DNA of 55,467 bases from Porticoccaceae bacterium (GCA_012960115.1 DUBX01000045.1:79929-135395), one strand, 5' to 3'. Positions 26,303 to 36,479 are shown, numbered from the stretch's first letter. Notes: generated by a model from the sequence alone, not told the origin. Numbers and translations: made by a program.

Positions 26303-27796
26303 ATGGATAATGAAATTCTGATCACAGTTGGGCCAGGTGAAACCCGTGTTGCCTTGTTGCATAGCGGGGTTGTTCAGGAAGTTCATATCGAGCGATCTCA
26401 GAATAATACTTTGGTTGGTAATATATATATGGGCAAGGTTGTTCGTATACTTCCTGGGCTTCAAGCAGCATTTATCAATATTGGTCTGGAGCGTAACGGA
26501 TTTTTACATTTTAGCGATGTTATCAAACAACCTTCCAGCCGAGGGAAGAGCGACAGTCTTGGAGCTACTGATATTCGTCATGTACTGCATGAGGGTCAGA
26601 TAATTATGGTTCAGGTGACAAAAACCCCCATAAATGATAAAGGTGCTCGATTAACGGCAGAGATTTCTGTGGTGTCTAGATACTTCGCTTATTTGCCTGC
26701 AGGTTTTGGCAATAAGGTCTCGCATCGGATCAGGAAGCGAGATGAACGGCAGCGCCTGCAGGACAGTCTAGAGACAATATTATCTAACTATGTGGCAGAA
26801 GGAACCTCCCAAATGTCAGCGGGAGGCTATATTGTACGCACTGCTGCAGAGGGGGTTGCTCTTCAATATTTACAATCTGATCTAAGCTTTTTACAACGCT
26901 GTTGGAGTGGTGTGGAGTCGGAAAAGGCGACGACAAAAAAAATTGGCAGAGTGTTTCAAGAAATGACTCTTCAAATGCGAGTGATGCGTGATTTAGTCGA
27001 CGATAAGACCTCTCGTATATTAGTCGACTGTGACGTTGCTTTTGAGGAACTCAGTCAAATAATGGAAAAGCATCATCCGAATGCTACCAAACTGCTCGTC
27101 AATTATGATGGCGAAAAACCACTTTTTCATCACTATAAGGTCGATGATGAGGTCACTATGGCTCTTCAGCGAAGAGTTAGTCTTGAGTCCGGAGGTTATG
27201 TCGTTTTTGATCAGACTGAGGCGATGACGACTGTCGATGTGAATACGGGGGGCGATATTGGTCATCGTGATTTAGAGAAAACCGTCTTTAACACCAATAT
27301 GCAGGCAAGTAAGATTATTGCGCGCCAAATAAGACTGCGTAACTTAGGCGGCATAATTGTCATTGATTTTATAGATATGGATGATGATAGCCATCAAAAA
27401 CAGGTATTAGGCAGTTTGAAAAAAGCGTTGCTCGTCGACAAAGTCGCCACATTTATTTCCGACTTTACTGAGTTAGGCTTAGTGCAAGTTAATAGAAAAC
27501 GTACTAATAAAAGTCTAAAGGAGTTACTGAGTGATAATTGTCCGACCTGTGAAGGCAAGGGTTCAATTAAATCTTTGAGCACTATCAGTTGTGAGATCTG
27601 GAGAGAGATTTTACGTACTACAAAAACCTATAGTTGCCAGAACATCAGAATTCAAGCAAGTCCCGAAGTGACTGGATATTTATCAACTGAAGAAAGGCCT
27701 GCTCTGAGCGAGATTGAAAAGTCAATTGACTGTACAATCGAACTTCGCGACGATGAACAATATTCTCGTGAACAGTTTGATATTATCCCGGTTTGA
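26303..27796 (+). CDS. rng: Ribonuclease G
   Basis: A 497-residue RNase E/G family protein without the long C-terminal scaffold of RNase E, hence RNase G. An N-terminal S1 domain (about 35-125, GNIYMGKVVRILPGLQAAF) is followed by the RNase H-like and DNase I-like regions; the metal-binding aspartates lie in DVNTGG and DFIDMD. The zinc-link Cys-Pro-Thr-Cys is present (CPTCEGKG). It processes the 5' end of 16S rRNA and decays some mRNAs. Confidence 0.97.
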   Translation: MDNEILITVGPGETRVALLHSGVVQEVHIERSQNNTLVGNIYMGKVVRILPGLQAAFINIGLERNGFLHFSDVIKQPSSRGKSDSLGATDIRHVLHEGQIIMVQVTKTPINDKGARLTAEISVVSRYFAYLPAGFGNKVSHRIRKRDERQRLQDSLETILSNYVAEGTSQMSAGGYIVRTAAEGVALQYLQSDLSFLQRCWSGVESEKATTKKIGRVFQEMTLQMRVMRDLVDDKTSRILVDCDVAFEELSQIMEKHHPNATKLLVNYDGEKPLFHHYKVDDEVTMALQRRVSLESGGYVVFDQTEAMTTVDVNTGGDIGHRDLEKTVFNTNMQASKIIARQIRLRNLGGIIVIDFIDMDDDSHQKQVLGSLKKALLVDKVATFISDFTELGLVQVNRKRTNKSLKELLSDNCPTCEGKGSIKSLSTISCEIWREILRTTKTYSCQNIRIQASPEVTGYLSTEERPALSEIEKSIDCTIELRDDEQYSREQFDIIPV

Positions 27797-27805
27797 GACC
27801 GCAGA

Positions 27806-30800
27806 ATGGTAATTAAAGCAATAAATACAATGACGTCAATTGGGCGATGGTTTCTTTGGACCACTGCTTTGTTGATTATTGGTACCCTCTTTCTGGTATT
27901 GGTGGGTAGGCAAACGATTAGCGCGGTTGATGGATTGAGACCCTCTATTGTCAATTTTCTTAATCAGAGCACGGGTATGAAGGTTAACCTCGGCAAGTTG
28001 CGGGGTGAATGGCCGAGATTGTTGCCCGTTATCGAGATTGAAAATCTCGATATTATGGATGCTAATCAGGTGTCCGCGATCGTGGTACGTCAAGTAAGAG
28101 CTGAACTCGACCTGTTTCAGACGATTTGGCATGGAAATGCGATTTGGCATGAATTAGTGGCTGATAATTTAACGATTAAGCTATCTGAAGACGATGCAGG
28201 TCGTTGGAGTTTGAAGGGCATTCCTGGCCATGATAATACTGACTTAAGGGTACTTCTAGAACCACTTATTTATAGTCGCTTGATACATTTAGAAAGCGTT
28301 CAGTTAGAGTTTGAGTTTTTTTCTGGTAAATCAATTAAAGTTCATGGAAGTTCAGTCAAACTTGAAAATGATCGAGATTTTCATCGCGGCGAGATGACGG
28401 TCTATCAGTCTGATCAAGATATGCCTTCTTATCTGGTTCTTGAGGGGGAGGGAGATCCCTTAGATCTTAAGTCCTTTAACGCGGAGGGCTATCTGCAGTT
28501 ACGAAATCTCTCAGTTCCTCAGCCCTTAATAGAGTTGGGCAAAATGCTAATGCCAGAATTGCTGGCCGATGTTTCACAATTTACCGCCGATGCCAGTGGT
28601 GATTTGTGGTTTGATATTCATCAAGGTGGAGGGGTGGATTTTGAGGGTTCTGTCTCTGTGACTGAGGTGCCCCTCGATTGGGTGGCGGATGTGCCCGCTA
28701 TCAGAGATGTAACCACCGAAATAACAGGTTGGTATACCCCTGAGTTAGATTGGGGAATACGTTTTCAGGGGCTTGATTTTACTTGGTCTGACACTGAAAT
28801 CGAACCCTTAGATCTTGTATTCAATCAACGCCTTGGTTCTCAATGGCAAGATTTTGACGTATCAGTCAGTCATTTAAACTTGACACTTTTATCTGACTTA
28901 CTCAAAGAGGCGGAAGTTTTAAATGATCAGTTGCTAAAGACGATAGATGACTTAAGCCCCCGTGGACAGCTAAATGTACTTACGTTTGGGCGTACACAGG
29001 CAGGTTATTATGCATCAGCTAATCTAACTAATATTGATGTCTCGCCTTATAAGGGCGTTCCTGGAATTAAAGGGTTAAGTGGTTATCTCGAAATTAAACA
29101 TAATGAAGGGCTGTTCCATCTAAGTGACCTTGATGGGTTTCAAGTATTCTTTCCTACCGTCTACAAAGATTATATTAAGGTTCTTGAAGCCCAGGGTACT
29201 GTGTATTTAGGTGTTAATCCCCAGAATCAAGATCATAGGGTGTACAGCTCTGTCATTGAGGCCGAAGTTGAAGCAGGCCTTGCTAATATCATTTTTTCGG
29301 TCGAGCAAAATAGAGCAGTGAAAGGATCTAAGCCAGAGGTCAACCTTATTATTGGGGGGCGAAATCTCGACGCAACCTACAAGGACGAACTTCTACCTTA
29401 CAAAATGCCGGAAAATCTTTCAAATTGGCTGAAAAACTCTATTTTAAAAGCCGATATCAAGCAATTTGGCATGGTTTATCGATCAGCAACATTGTCTAAC
29501 AAGCCCATTCGAACAAACCAGTTATTGATGGAGATGGAAAGTGGCGATATTAACTTTGATCCACAGTGGCTAGGGCTAAGTGATGTTAATGCAACTTTTT
29601 TAATTGATGATGCCCATGTTGAAGGTACTGTCAGCTCAGCAACGATGGCTGGCGCTAAGATTGAAGAGGTCAAAGTGGCTTATGGTATTCACCCGAAGGG
29701 ACATTCAAAAGCAAAAATACTCTTTTTAGATGGCACCCTAAAATCTGAGGTGTCACAAGTAATCAATATTATTGCCAAGTCTCCGCTCCACAAAAATATT
29801 GGACCTTTAGCTGATTGGAAATACAGTGGCCAAGCAAAGACCCACTTGGCTCTTGAGATTCCTTTGGTAAAAGCGGGCGGTAATGCGTCTAAAGGAGATT
29901 ACCGAGTCCATAGTCGGCTAACAGATGCTAGTTTATCGATTACCGATACGTCAATTAAACTGACTGATATGGTTGGGGACATCCACTATTCTGTCGAAAA
30001 AGGTCTCTACTCAGATGATATTAGTGGTCAGCTATGGGGGCAGCCATTTGATGCACAGATTTTCAAGCGTGGCGATGAGCAACAAATAGCTCTTAGCACA
30101 GCAGTGGAGCCAATCAGTCTGAGTCAGTTGGTGGACTTTCCTTGGACAAAGGTTATTAAAGGCATTATACCTCTTGAAGGATTATTAACGATCAACGCGA
30201 GGGATTCTGTCGCACAAGACAAAGCCACCCAACTAAATGAAAGTGCGGTTACCTTGTACTTGACCAGCCAGCTAACAGAAAATGAAATTCTTTTACCTGC
30301 GCCCTTAGGTAAGACGGCAGAGGTAGGTAATGATCTCGCGTTGAAGTTTCATTTTGACTCTGGTTTGGTAAGACTGGAGGGCACTTTGGGACAAGAGTTA
30401 GTCACAGATCTCCGCTTTAGCGACCAAGGGTTATCAAGAGGCTTAGTAAGTTTCGATCGCACGGTGTCTCTTCCTTCTGCAAATGAAGTTTTGATCGCGG
30501 CGCACTTAGCTACCACCGAGATTGATTGGTGGCCACCGGTTATGAACTTATTTGAAGGGCGATCAAGTCCAGATGATGCTAGTTGGAGTCCCATTTTTGA
30601 TTTTACATTCGATAACCTTGAGTTGGCATCGGTCGAATTGAAAGATCTGACAGCGGTGATCAAATTGTCTGATAAAGCGACTAATATCGAATTTTCTAGT
30701 CACCTTGCTGATGGATATTTGTCCCTGCCTACTGACGAAAAGTTGGTTCCCAAAATGAATTTGGTCCGTTTAGCATTAGTCGATGACCTACTTGATGAGA

Positions 30801-31720
30801 AAATAGGGAAGCGGGACCTTGATCCAAGGCATTTCTTAGCAGTTGATCTTTCGGTTGAAAACTTATTTATCGGAGATAAGCTCTGGGGTTCTCTGGCTTT
30901 TCAGTTGCGACCTGACGACTTAGGGGCCGCGTTTCAGCACATTAAAGGTAATTTTTTCGGACTAAAACCAAGCCAGTTTGACGATCAAGAGCCAACGGAG
31001 TTTTTCTGGGGATTCGATGGTGTCACCTACAGTAGCAGCCTGACTGGGCCTGTTGGCGTTGACAATCTCTATGATGTCTTCAGTGGATTTGATCTTGCTC
31101 CTGTTGCTGATAGTGAGTCAGGAAAGTTTGTGTTTGACCTAGCCTGGCAAGATCAGCCATGGAATGTTAGTAAGGAAAATATTACTGGAAATTTTCAAAT
31201 AGAGCTCAATAATGGCTATTTTTATAGGTCTCCAGGGGGTGCCGGCGCAGCTTTAAAGTTGGTTAGTTTGTTTAACTTTGCGAATTGGCTGAAGAGGCTT
31301 CAGTTGGACTTTTCTGACGTGGTTGGACAAAACTTAGCCTATAACAATTTACAGGGTACTATTTATTTTGATCAAGGCAACGCTATTTTTCTTGATCCCT
31401 TAAAAATGAAAATGCCTTCTGGTCGTATGAGTATGGCAGGAACATTCAATTTAATTGATGAAACTGCAGAAGCTCAGCTTGTTGCGACTCTTCCTGTGGC
31501 AACCAATTTACCGTGGGTGGTTGCTTTACTCGGAGGCGTACCTGCCGCCGCCGGCGTGTACATAACTAGCAAAATTGTTCAGAAACAGGTAGATCGTTTG
31601 TCGAGTATTAGTTATGAATTAACGGGACCATGGGATGACATCAATATTACTGTGGACGAGATATTCGCGAGTGAATTAGAGAGTCAACCGTTGCCTGAAG
31701 CACTACCCAATGATCAATAA
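27806..31720 (+). CDS. yhdP: YhdP family AsmA-like envelope lipid-transport protein
   Basis: A 1304-residue giant protein: one N-terminal membrane segment (about 13-32), then a very long periplasmic beta-rich region ending in an AsmA-like C-terminal domain (SGRMSMAGTFNLIDETAEAQ; a hydrophobic WVVALLGGVPAAAGVYITSKI before the tail). Length and position after rng identify YhdP. In E. coli, YhdP with TamB and YdbH moves phospholipids from the inner to the outer membrane. The start lies 10 bases after the rng stop, and its 3' end overlaps the nitrilase gene. Confidence 0.93.
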   Translation: MVIKAINTMTSIGRWFLWTTALLIIGTLFLVLVGRQTISAVDGLRPSIVNFLNQSTGMKVNLGKLRGEWPRLLPVIEIENLDIMDANQVSAIVVRQVRAELDLFQTIWHGNAIWHELVADNLTIKLSEDDAGRWSLKGIPGHDNTDLRVLLEPLIYSRLIHLESVQLEFEFFSGKSIKVHGSSVKLENDRDFHRGEMTVYQSDQDMPSYLVLEGEGDPLDLKSFNAEGYLQLRNLSVPQPLIELGKMLMPELLADVSQFTADASGDLWFDIHQGGGVDFEGSVSVTEVPLDWVADVPAIRDVTTEITGWYTPELDWGIRFQGLDFTWSDTEIEPLDLVFNQRLGSQWQDFDVSVSHLNLTLLSDLLKEAEVLNDQLLKTIDDLSPRGQLNVLTFGRTQAGYYASANLTNIDVSPYKGVPGIKGLSGYLEIKHNEGLFHLSDLDGFQVFFPTVYKDYIKVLEAQGTVYLGVNPQNQDHRVYSSVIEAEVEAGLANIIFSVEQNRAVKGSKPEVNLIIGGRNLDATYKDELLPYKMPENLSNWLKNSILKADIKQFGMVYRSATLSNKPIRTNQLLMEMESGDINFDPQWLGLSDVNATFLIDDAHVEGTVSSATMAGAKIEEVKVAYGIHPKGHSKAKILFLDGTLKSEVSQVINIIAKSPLHKNIGPLADWKYSGQAKTHLALEIPLVKAGGNASKGDYRVHSRLTDASLSITDTSIKLTDMVGDIHYSVEKGLYSDDISGQLWGQPFDAQIFKRGDEQQIALSTAVEPISLSQLVDFPWTKVIKGIIPLEGLLTINARDSVAQDKATQLNESAVTLYLTSQLTENEILLPAPLGKTAEVGNDLALKFHFDSGLVRLEGTLGQELVTDLRFSDQGLSRGLVSFDRTVSLPSANEVLIAAHLATTEIDWWPPVMNLFEGRSSPDDASWSPIFDFTFDNLELASVELKDLTAVIKLSDKATNIEFSSHLADGYLSLPTDEKLVPKMNLVRLALVDDLLDEKIGKRDLDPRHFLAVDLSVENLFIGDKLWGSLAFQLRPDDLGAAFQHIKGNFFGLKPSQFDDQEPTEFFWGFDGVTYSSSLTGPVGVDNLYDVFSGFDLAPVADSESGKFVFDLAWQDQPWNVSKENITGNFQIELNNGYFYRSPGGAGAALKLVSLFNFANWLKRLQLDFSDVVGQNLAYNNLQGTIYFDQGNAIFLDPLKMKMPSGRMSMAGTFNLIDETAEAQLVATLPVATNLPWVVALLGGVPAAAGVYITSKIVQKQVDRLSSISYELTGPWDDINITVDEIFASELESQPLPEALPNDQ

Positions 31721-32579
31721 GACAGAATCATATAGCAATGAAGACACGCTCACAGCGGCTGCCATTCAATTAAAGCCTGCGGGCTCGGTTGCGAAGAATC
31801 TAGATAATGCCAAATCCTTACTAAGGGAAGCAGTTGACCGGGGGGCTAACCTTGCTGTTCTGCCTGAGAACTTTGCTTATTATGGGCAAACCAATATTAG
31901 TGCGGCCATAAAAGATGAGAACGGTGAAACGGGTTTGGTGAGTGAATTCTTGAGAACTCAGGCTCAAGAGCTAAATATTTGGCTTGTTGGGGGGACTATT
32001 CCTGTTTTGGGTTGTATTGAACCGGTTGATGTAAATAGGCCCTATGCGCGTTCTTTTTTACTTAATCCTGAGGGTAAGAGGGAGGCTTATTACGATAAAA
32101 TTCATCTCTTTGACGCCGATATATCACTGTCTCAGGATCAGCATAGACAGTATAGAGAATCAGACCGTTATTCTGCGGGAATTAGCATCTGTGCAGTGCC
32201 TACTCGTACTGCAAATATAGGTTTGACGGTTTGTTATGATCTGAGATTCCCTGAGTTATATCGGCATCTAGCGGACCAGGGAGCCGAAATTATTACAGTT
32301 CCATCGGCTTTTACAGCCAATACCGGTGAAGCTCATTGGGAGGTTTTGTTGCGAGCCCGTGCTATTGAGAATCAATTGTTTATTGTTGGAGCCAATTTAG
32401 TAGACCGTCGCCACTCGAAGCGCGGGCTGTGGGGTGGAAGTGCCATTATTGACCCCTGGGGGACGATCCTTGATTCAGTCGTAGGCGACCAGCCAGGCAT
32501 CGCAATTGCTAATATCAACCTGGCGTTAATTCGCAACCAACGCCGCAATATGCCAGTGCAGCAACATCGTAAGTTGTAG
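31710..32579 (+). CDS. Carbon-nitrogen hydrolase, Nit/YbeM-like
   Basis: A 289-residue nitrilase-superfamily amidase. The Glu-Lys-Cys triad is visible: Glu53 (LPENFAYY), Lys130 (YYDKIHLFD) and Cys175 (TVCYDLRFPE). This branch includes YbeM/Nit1 enzymes that hydrolyse deaminated glutathione, a metabolite-repair function. The start at 31710 overlaps the yhdP stop by 11 bases; a later start is possible but the overlap is common here. In Pseudomonas the next gene is tldD; here it is absent and a convergent darP follows. Confidence 0.88.
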   Translation: MINKTESYSNEDTLTAAAIQLKPAGSVAKNLDNAKSLLREAVDRGANLAVLPENFAYYGQTNISAAIKDENGETGLVSEFLRTQAQELNIWLVGGTIPVLGCIEPVDVNRPYARSFLLNPEGKREAYYDKIHLFDADISLSQDQHRQYRESDRYSAGISICAVPTRTANIGLTVCYDLRFPELYRHLADQGAEIITVPSAFTANTGEAHWEVLLRARAIENQLFIVGANLVDRRHSKRGLWGGSAIIDPWGTILDSVVGDQPGIAIANINLALIRNQRRNMPVQQHRKL

Positions 32580-32595
32580 CTTTTTACCTCTGAAT

Positions 32596-33099
32596 CTATT
32601 CGGTCAAAGATCTGATATAAGAGAAAAGTTTACGGCTGGCCACGGGTGATTTTTTAAGTTCCAATTCTCGATTAGCCTGGCGTTGCAGATTACGAAGTTT
32701 CTGTCGCTCCGCCTCTGGATAGGACCCTAAAAACTCATCGATGCCGGCTTGCCCTTCATTGATTAAGCGGTCGCGCCAGTCTTCCAGTGACTTAAAATGT
32801 TGACGGTAAGTTTGAGACTGATGATCCATTTTTTCTAGTGTAATTTGAATGTCATCGATATCAGAAATTCGCATTAGCTTGCCAATATATTGTAAATGGC
32901 GGCGTTTCGCCTCTCGGCTTTTTAGTCTACGCGCTTCGTAAATCGCCTCTTTTAGAGACTCGGGAAGTGTAAATTTTTGTAGCTTACCTTCCGGCATTTC
33001 CACCAATTGCTTACCCATTTCCTGGAGAGCATGACTGTCTCGTTTGAGTTGTGATTTACTTGGCCCGTCATAGCCATTATCGTTCATAGAGTCTTCCAT
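32596..33099 (-). CDS. darP: Ribosome-associated protein DarP (YjgA)
   Basis: A 167-residue, highly charged alpha-helical protein of the DUF615/YjgA family. Hallmarks include PSKSQLKRDSHALQEMG near 13-29, the Arg/Lys-rich EARRLKSREAKRRHLQYIGKL, and the C-terminal KLFSYIR. DarP binds the peptidyl-transferase region of the pre-50S subunit and aids late assembly. It starts where the mgtE stop codon lies (33099) on the same strand, so mgtE and darP are probably cotranscribed. Confidence 0.93.
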   Translation of the reverse strand: MEDSMNDNGYDGPSKSQLKRDSHALQEMGKQLVEMPEGKLQKFTLPESLKEAIYEARRLKSREAKRRHLQYIGKLMRISDIDDIQITLEKMDHQSQTYRQHFKSLEDWRDRLINEGQAGIDEFLGSYPEAERQKLRNLQRQANRELELKKSPVASRKLFSYIRSLTE

Positions 33100-34439
33100 T
33101 AGATGAGAAATACTGCGGCTAAGCCTAGAAATGAAACAAAGCCAACCACATCGGTAATGGTTGTTAAAATAACAGATCCCGCCAGCGCAGGATCTATTTT
33201 TAGAGATCGCAGTAATACAGGCAAAATTGTCCCTGCAAGCGCAGCTGCCATTAGATTAATGGCCATGGCCAGTCCAATAATTATGCCCATATCCCAATCG
33301 TGAAACCAGAGCGAGACTACACATCCGACTATGACTGCGTAAAGTAAGCCATTTAAAACGCCTACAGCGAATTCTTTGCTCAATAACCAGTTGAGATTGC
33401 TCTGCTCTACTTGGCCTAAGGCCATCCCTCGAATGACCACGGTGAGAGTTTGACTTCCCGCGACGCCGCCCATGCTAGCGACTATAGGCATTAGTATTGC
33501 TAGTGTCACCAGCTTATCTAGAGTTGCCTCAAATTGACTGATGGCTAATGAGGCGAGAATGGCTGTGATTAAATTAACCCCTAACCAAATAGCGCGCCGC
33601 GGGGCCGTTCGGGCGACAGAAGAGAATGTGTCTTCAGTGTCACTAAGTCCCGCCATAGCTAAAAGGGAATGGTCCGCGTCTTCAACTATCACATCCACAA
33701 CATCATCAATCGTGATTCGGCCTAATAATCTGCCGTGCTCATCAATAACGGGAGCAGAGACAAGATCGTATCGCTGGAATCGATGCGCAACTTCTGAATC
33801 AGTTAGATTGACATCGATAGCTTGAACTTCACTGTTCATGACCTCTCGAACGGTCGTAGCAGGTGACGAGGTTAGCAATTTGCCAATGGATAGATTACCC
33901 ATAAACGTGTCGCTGCGGCTCACAACAAAAAGGTTGTCTGTGGTATCAGGAATTTCTTCGAATCGTCTCAGATACCGAAGTACTACATCGACGGTAATAT
34001 CTGGACGCACTGTGATCACTTCTGTGTCCATGAGTCCACCGGCGGTGTCCTCATCATAGGTCAGGATAGTCTCAACTCTCAGTCGATCCTGCGCTGACAT
34101 AGCTTTAAGCACCTCGGGAATAACTCGATCAGGCAGCTGCTGAAGAATATCAACGATATCGTCAACGTTTAATCCTTCGGTTATAGAGGCAACTTCAGCG
34201 CCATCCATTTTTTTCAGGAACTCTAATTGGATTTCATCAGACAGATCCTGCAACACCTCGCCGGAAACATCTGGATCAACGAGCTGCCATAAGATGTGCC
34301 GATATTTGGGTGGTGCGACTTCGAGTTGGTGGGCAATATCTGGCGGTGATAGATTGTTAAGGGTATGCCTAACCTGATTCAAAGTAATTGAATCAATCGC
34401 GTTATCAAGCTGAGCCAGTAAGTTGTTTTCGATCTTCAT
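33099..34439 (-). CDS. mgtE: Magnesium transporter MgtE
   Basis: A 446-residue MgtE: an N-domain (about 20-125, superhelical, with SPPDIAHQLE), a CBS pair (about 130-255, with MDTEVITVRPDITV and GRITIDDVVDVI), and a C-terminal channel of five membrane segments (about 285-446) with MPIVASMGGVAGSQTLTV, the pore helix motif. It forms a dimeric magnesium channel gated by cytoplasmic Mg2+ through the CBS domains. The gene stands after npr on the minus strand with its own upstream gap of about 110 bases. Confidence 0.95.
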   Translation of the reverse strand: MKIENNLLAQLDNAIDSITLNQVRHTLNNLSPPDIAHQLEVAPPKYRHILWQLVDPDVSGEVLQDLSDEIQLEFLKKMDGAEVASITEGLNVDDIVDILQQLPDRVIPEVLKAMSAQDRLRVETILTYDEDTAGGLMDTEVITVRPDITVDVVLRYLRRFEEIPDTTDNLFVVSRSDTFMGNLSIGKLLTSSPATTVREVMNSEVQAIDVNLTDSEVAHRFQRYDLVSAPVIDEHGRLLGRITIDDVVDVIVEDADHSLLAMAGLSDTEDTFSSVARTAPRRAIWLGVNLITAILASLAISQFEATLDKLVTLAILMPIVASMGGVAGSQTLTVVIRGMALGQVEQSNLNWLLSKEFAVGVLNGLLYAVIVGCVVSLWFHDWDMGIIIGLAMAINLMAAALAGTILPVLLRSLKIDPALAGSVILTTITDVVGFVSFLGLAAVFLI

Positions 34440-34549
34440 ACATTGCTTTCCTAGTCGAGCAGCTACGTACTGGACGGATCTCTATTCTAGCTTTGTCTGC
34501 TTGAGTTCGATAGGGGGATAGTCAAAATAGGGTAAAATTTAGGTTAAGA

Positions 34550-34819
34550 TTATTCGCCTTCGCCAAAACAATCAGCAAACAATGCACTGATTGCATCGTA
34601 GGCAAGCTGTTCTTCTGGCCCCTTAAACTCGAAGATAAGGTTTGTATCTTTTGAGGCTGCCAGTAACATCAATGACATGATGCTTTTAGCATCCACAAGG
34701 GGTTCTTGTATGCCAGTGGTGACAGAGCACTTGTAGCGTCCAGCGGTAGTGGCTAGTTTCGTCGCCGCACGGGCATGTAATCCCAGTTGATTGATAACAG
34801 TAATGTTTTGGCGAATCAT
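34550..34819 (-). CDS. ptsO: HPr-like phosphocarrier NPr of the nitrogen PTS
   Basis: An 89-residue HPr-fold protein. The phosphorylated histidine is His15 (QLGLHARAA), and the regulatory region DAKSIMSLMLLAAS is conserved. It lies at the end of rpoN-hpf-ptsN-rapZ, so it is NPr, which passes phosphate from EI(Ntr) to PtsN (also called npr). EI(Ntr) itself (ptsP) is not in the window. A gap of 19 bases separates it from rapZ. Confidence 0.93.
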   Translation of the reverse strand: MIRQNITVINQLGLHARAATKLATTAGRYKCSVTTGIQEPLVDAKSIMSLMLLAASKDTNLIFEFKGPEEQLAYDAISALFADCFGEGE

Positions 34820-34838
34820 ATAGGCTTAATAATCGGTT

Positions 34839-35702
34839 TCATACGGACAGCTCTTTATGCACAACGTGTACTAAAGAATGTTCTTTTGAAAAATACTCGT
34901 GTAATCGGTTGGCGATATAAACTGAACGATGCTGACCGCCCGTACAACCGATAGAAATAGTTAAATAGCTCCGATTATTAGCTTGAAATTTTGGTATCCA
35001 GCGGGTCAAAAAACTGATTATGTCTGACAGCATTGCAGCTACGTCAACCTGATTTTCTAAAAACTCAATAACATTCTGGTCATAGCCTGTTAGGCTACGC
35101 AATTCTTGTTTCCAATAGGGATTCGGTAGACAGCGGGCATCGAAAATAAAATCAGAGGCGTCCGGTAGGCCTTTTTTGAAGCCAAAGGATTCAAACAGTA
35201 TCGCCATGTGTTCTGGACTGTTAGGGACGATAGTGTTTTTTACAAGATCCCTTAATTGGTGCAGTGATAGACCGGATGTATCAATGTTGCGATCTGAAAT
35301 ATTTAGTATTGGAGATAGGATCTTTGCCTCTAGATCGATTGCTTCAGGTAGGCTGACAGTTGCGTTACTAAGAGGGTGTTTACGCCTAGTCTCACTATAA
35401 CGACGAATTAAATCACTGCGCCGTGCCTGCAGAAAAATAACGCTCACTTCAATACCACTGGCTTCTAGCCCTACGAGGATATCCGGCAATTTATTAAGGT
35501 CGCCAACTAGATTCCTAGCATCGATTCCTACGGCTAATCTCAGATCTTCATTGATCCCTTCTGAATTCAACTGCTTAATCAGATCAGGCAGCAAGCTCGG
35601 TGGTAGGTTGTCAATACAGTCAAATCCGACATCCTCGAGAATATTGAGTGCTGAGGTTTTACCTGAGCCAGATCTTCCGCTAACAACAACTAGGCGAGGC
35701 AT
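34839..35702 (-). CDS. rapZ: RNase adapter protein RapZ
   Basis: A 287-residue P-loop protein. Walker A GRSGSGKTSALNILED lies at 9-24, and the C-terminal domain has the SIGCTGGQHRSVYIANRL motif that binds glucosamine-6-phosphate in enterobacteria. RapZ brings RNase E to small RNAs controlling glmS in E. coli; whether GlmY/GlmZ exist here is unknown. Its start overlaps the ptsN stop. Confidence 0.96.
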   Translation of the reverse strand: MPRLVVVSGRSGSGKTSALNILEDVGFDCIDNLPPSLLPDLIKQLNSEGINEDLRLAVGIDARNLVGDLNKLPDILVGLEASGIEVSVIFLQARRSDLIRRYSETRRKHPLSNATVSLPEAIDLEAKILSPILNISDRNIDTSGLSLHQLRDLVKNTIVPNSPEHMAILFESFGFKKGLPDASDFIFDARCLPNPYWKQELRSLTGYDQNVIEFLENQVDVAAMLSDIISFLTRWIPKFQANNRSYLTISIGCTGGQHRSVYIANRLHEYFSKEHSLVHVVHKELSV

Positions 35703-36169
35703 TAGTTTGAGCGCTCCAATCTGACTGCTGTGTTGTAAAGATCTTCATTATTTTTGCATGCCCGCAACAATTGCCTAGAAGAATCTTTCTGCATTAACGC
35801 CGCTATTCTTGCCAAGGTAGCTAAATGCTCGTCATTTTTCTCCTCAGGGACGACTAGGGCAAAGATGAGATCAACAGGCTGATCGTCATAGGCATTGAAA
35901 TTTATAGGGTTTTCAAGAGTTATCAAACAGCCGTGAATGCGCTTAAAGCCCGCTGCGCGACAATGAGGGATCGCGACGCCATCACCTATCGAAGTACTGC
36001 CTAGTTTTTCTCGAGCGACAAAGCTATGAAAGAGGCTATCCGCTTGTTCTGCATCACCGCCTAAATGTTCGCTGACTAATGAAGATAGGTTCTGGAGTAC
36101 GCGCTTTTTACTGGGCCAGGCCAGATCACACCGGGTCATCGCAGGGATTAGTACATCGGTGATCTTCAT
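35702..36169 (-). CDS. ptsN: Nitrogen-regulatory PTS enzyme IIA, PtsN
   Basis: A 155-residue EIIA(Ntr). The active histidine is His69 (DGVAIPHCRA), and the LATLARIAALMQKDS helix is as in the family. It receives phosphate from NPr and controls potassium transport, phosphate response and other targets. It sits between hpf (8 bases upstream) and rapZ (overlapping). Confidence 0.96.
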   Translation of the reverse strand: MKITDVLIPAMTRCDLAWPSKKRVLQNLSSLVSEHLGGDAEQADSLFHSFVAREKLGSTSIGDGVAIPHCRAAGFKRIHGCLITLENPINFNAYDDQPVDLIFALVVPEEKNDEHLATLARIAALMQKDSSRQLLRACKNNEDLYNTAVRLERSN

Positions 36170-36177
36170 TAGAAAAG

Positions 36178-36465
36178 CTAGTGCCCTCGACTTTTTTCTT
36201 TATGCTTAATGAGTTGTCTGTCTAGTTTGTCAGCCAAAGCGTCTATCGCTGCATACATATCTAAATGTTCTGATATGGCAAATAATTCTGCTCCGCTGAC
36301 GTGTACCGTTGCTTCGGCTTTATGCTGCAGTTTCTCGACAGTGAGAATAACGGTAGTGCTAGTTATCTGCTCGTAATGCCGCTCTAGTTTAGATAGTTTA
36401 TTAGTAACGTAGTCTCTCATAGGGTCGGTGATGTCTAAATGATGACCACTTATCGTCATTTGCAT
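36178..36465 (-). CDS. hpf: Short ribosome hibernation promoting factor HPF
   Basis: A 95-residue short HPF/YfiA-type protein: MQMTISGHHLDITDPMRDYV at the start and KLERHYEQI. It lacks the C-terminal dimerisation domain of long HPF, so it should act with an RMF-type partner to make 100S ribosomes. It lies 14 bases after rpoN, the classical position. Confidence 0.95.
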   Translation of the reverse strand: MQMTISGHHLDITDPMRDYVTNKLSKLERHYEQITSTTVILTVEKLQHKAEATVHVSGAELFAISEHLDMYAAIDALADKLDRQLIKHKEKSRGH

Positions 36466-36479
36466 ACATTACTCCTTGG

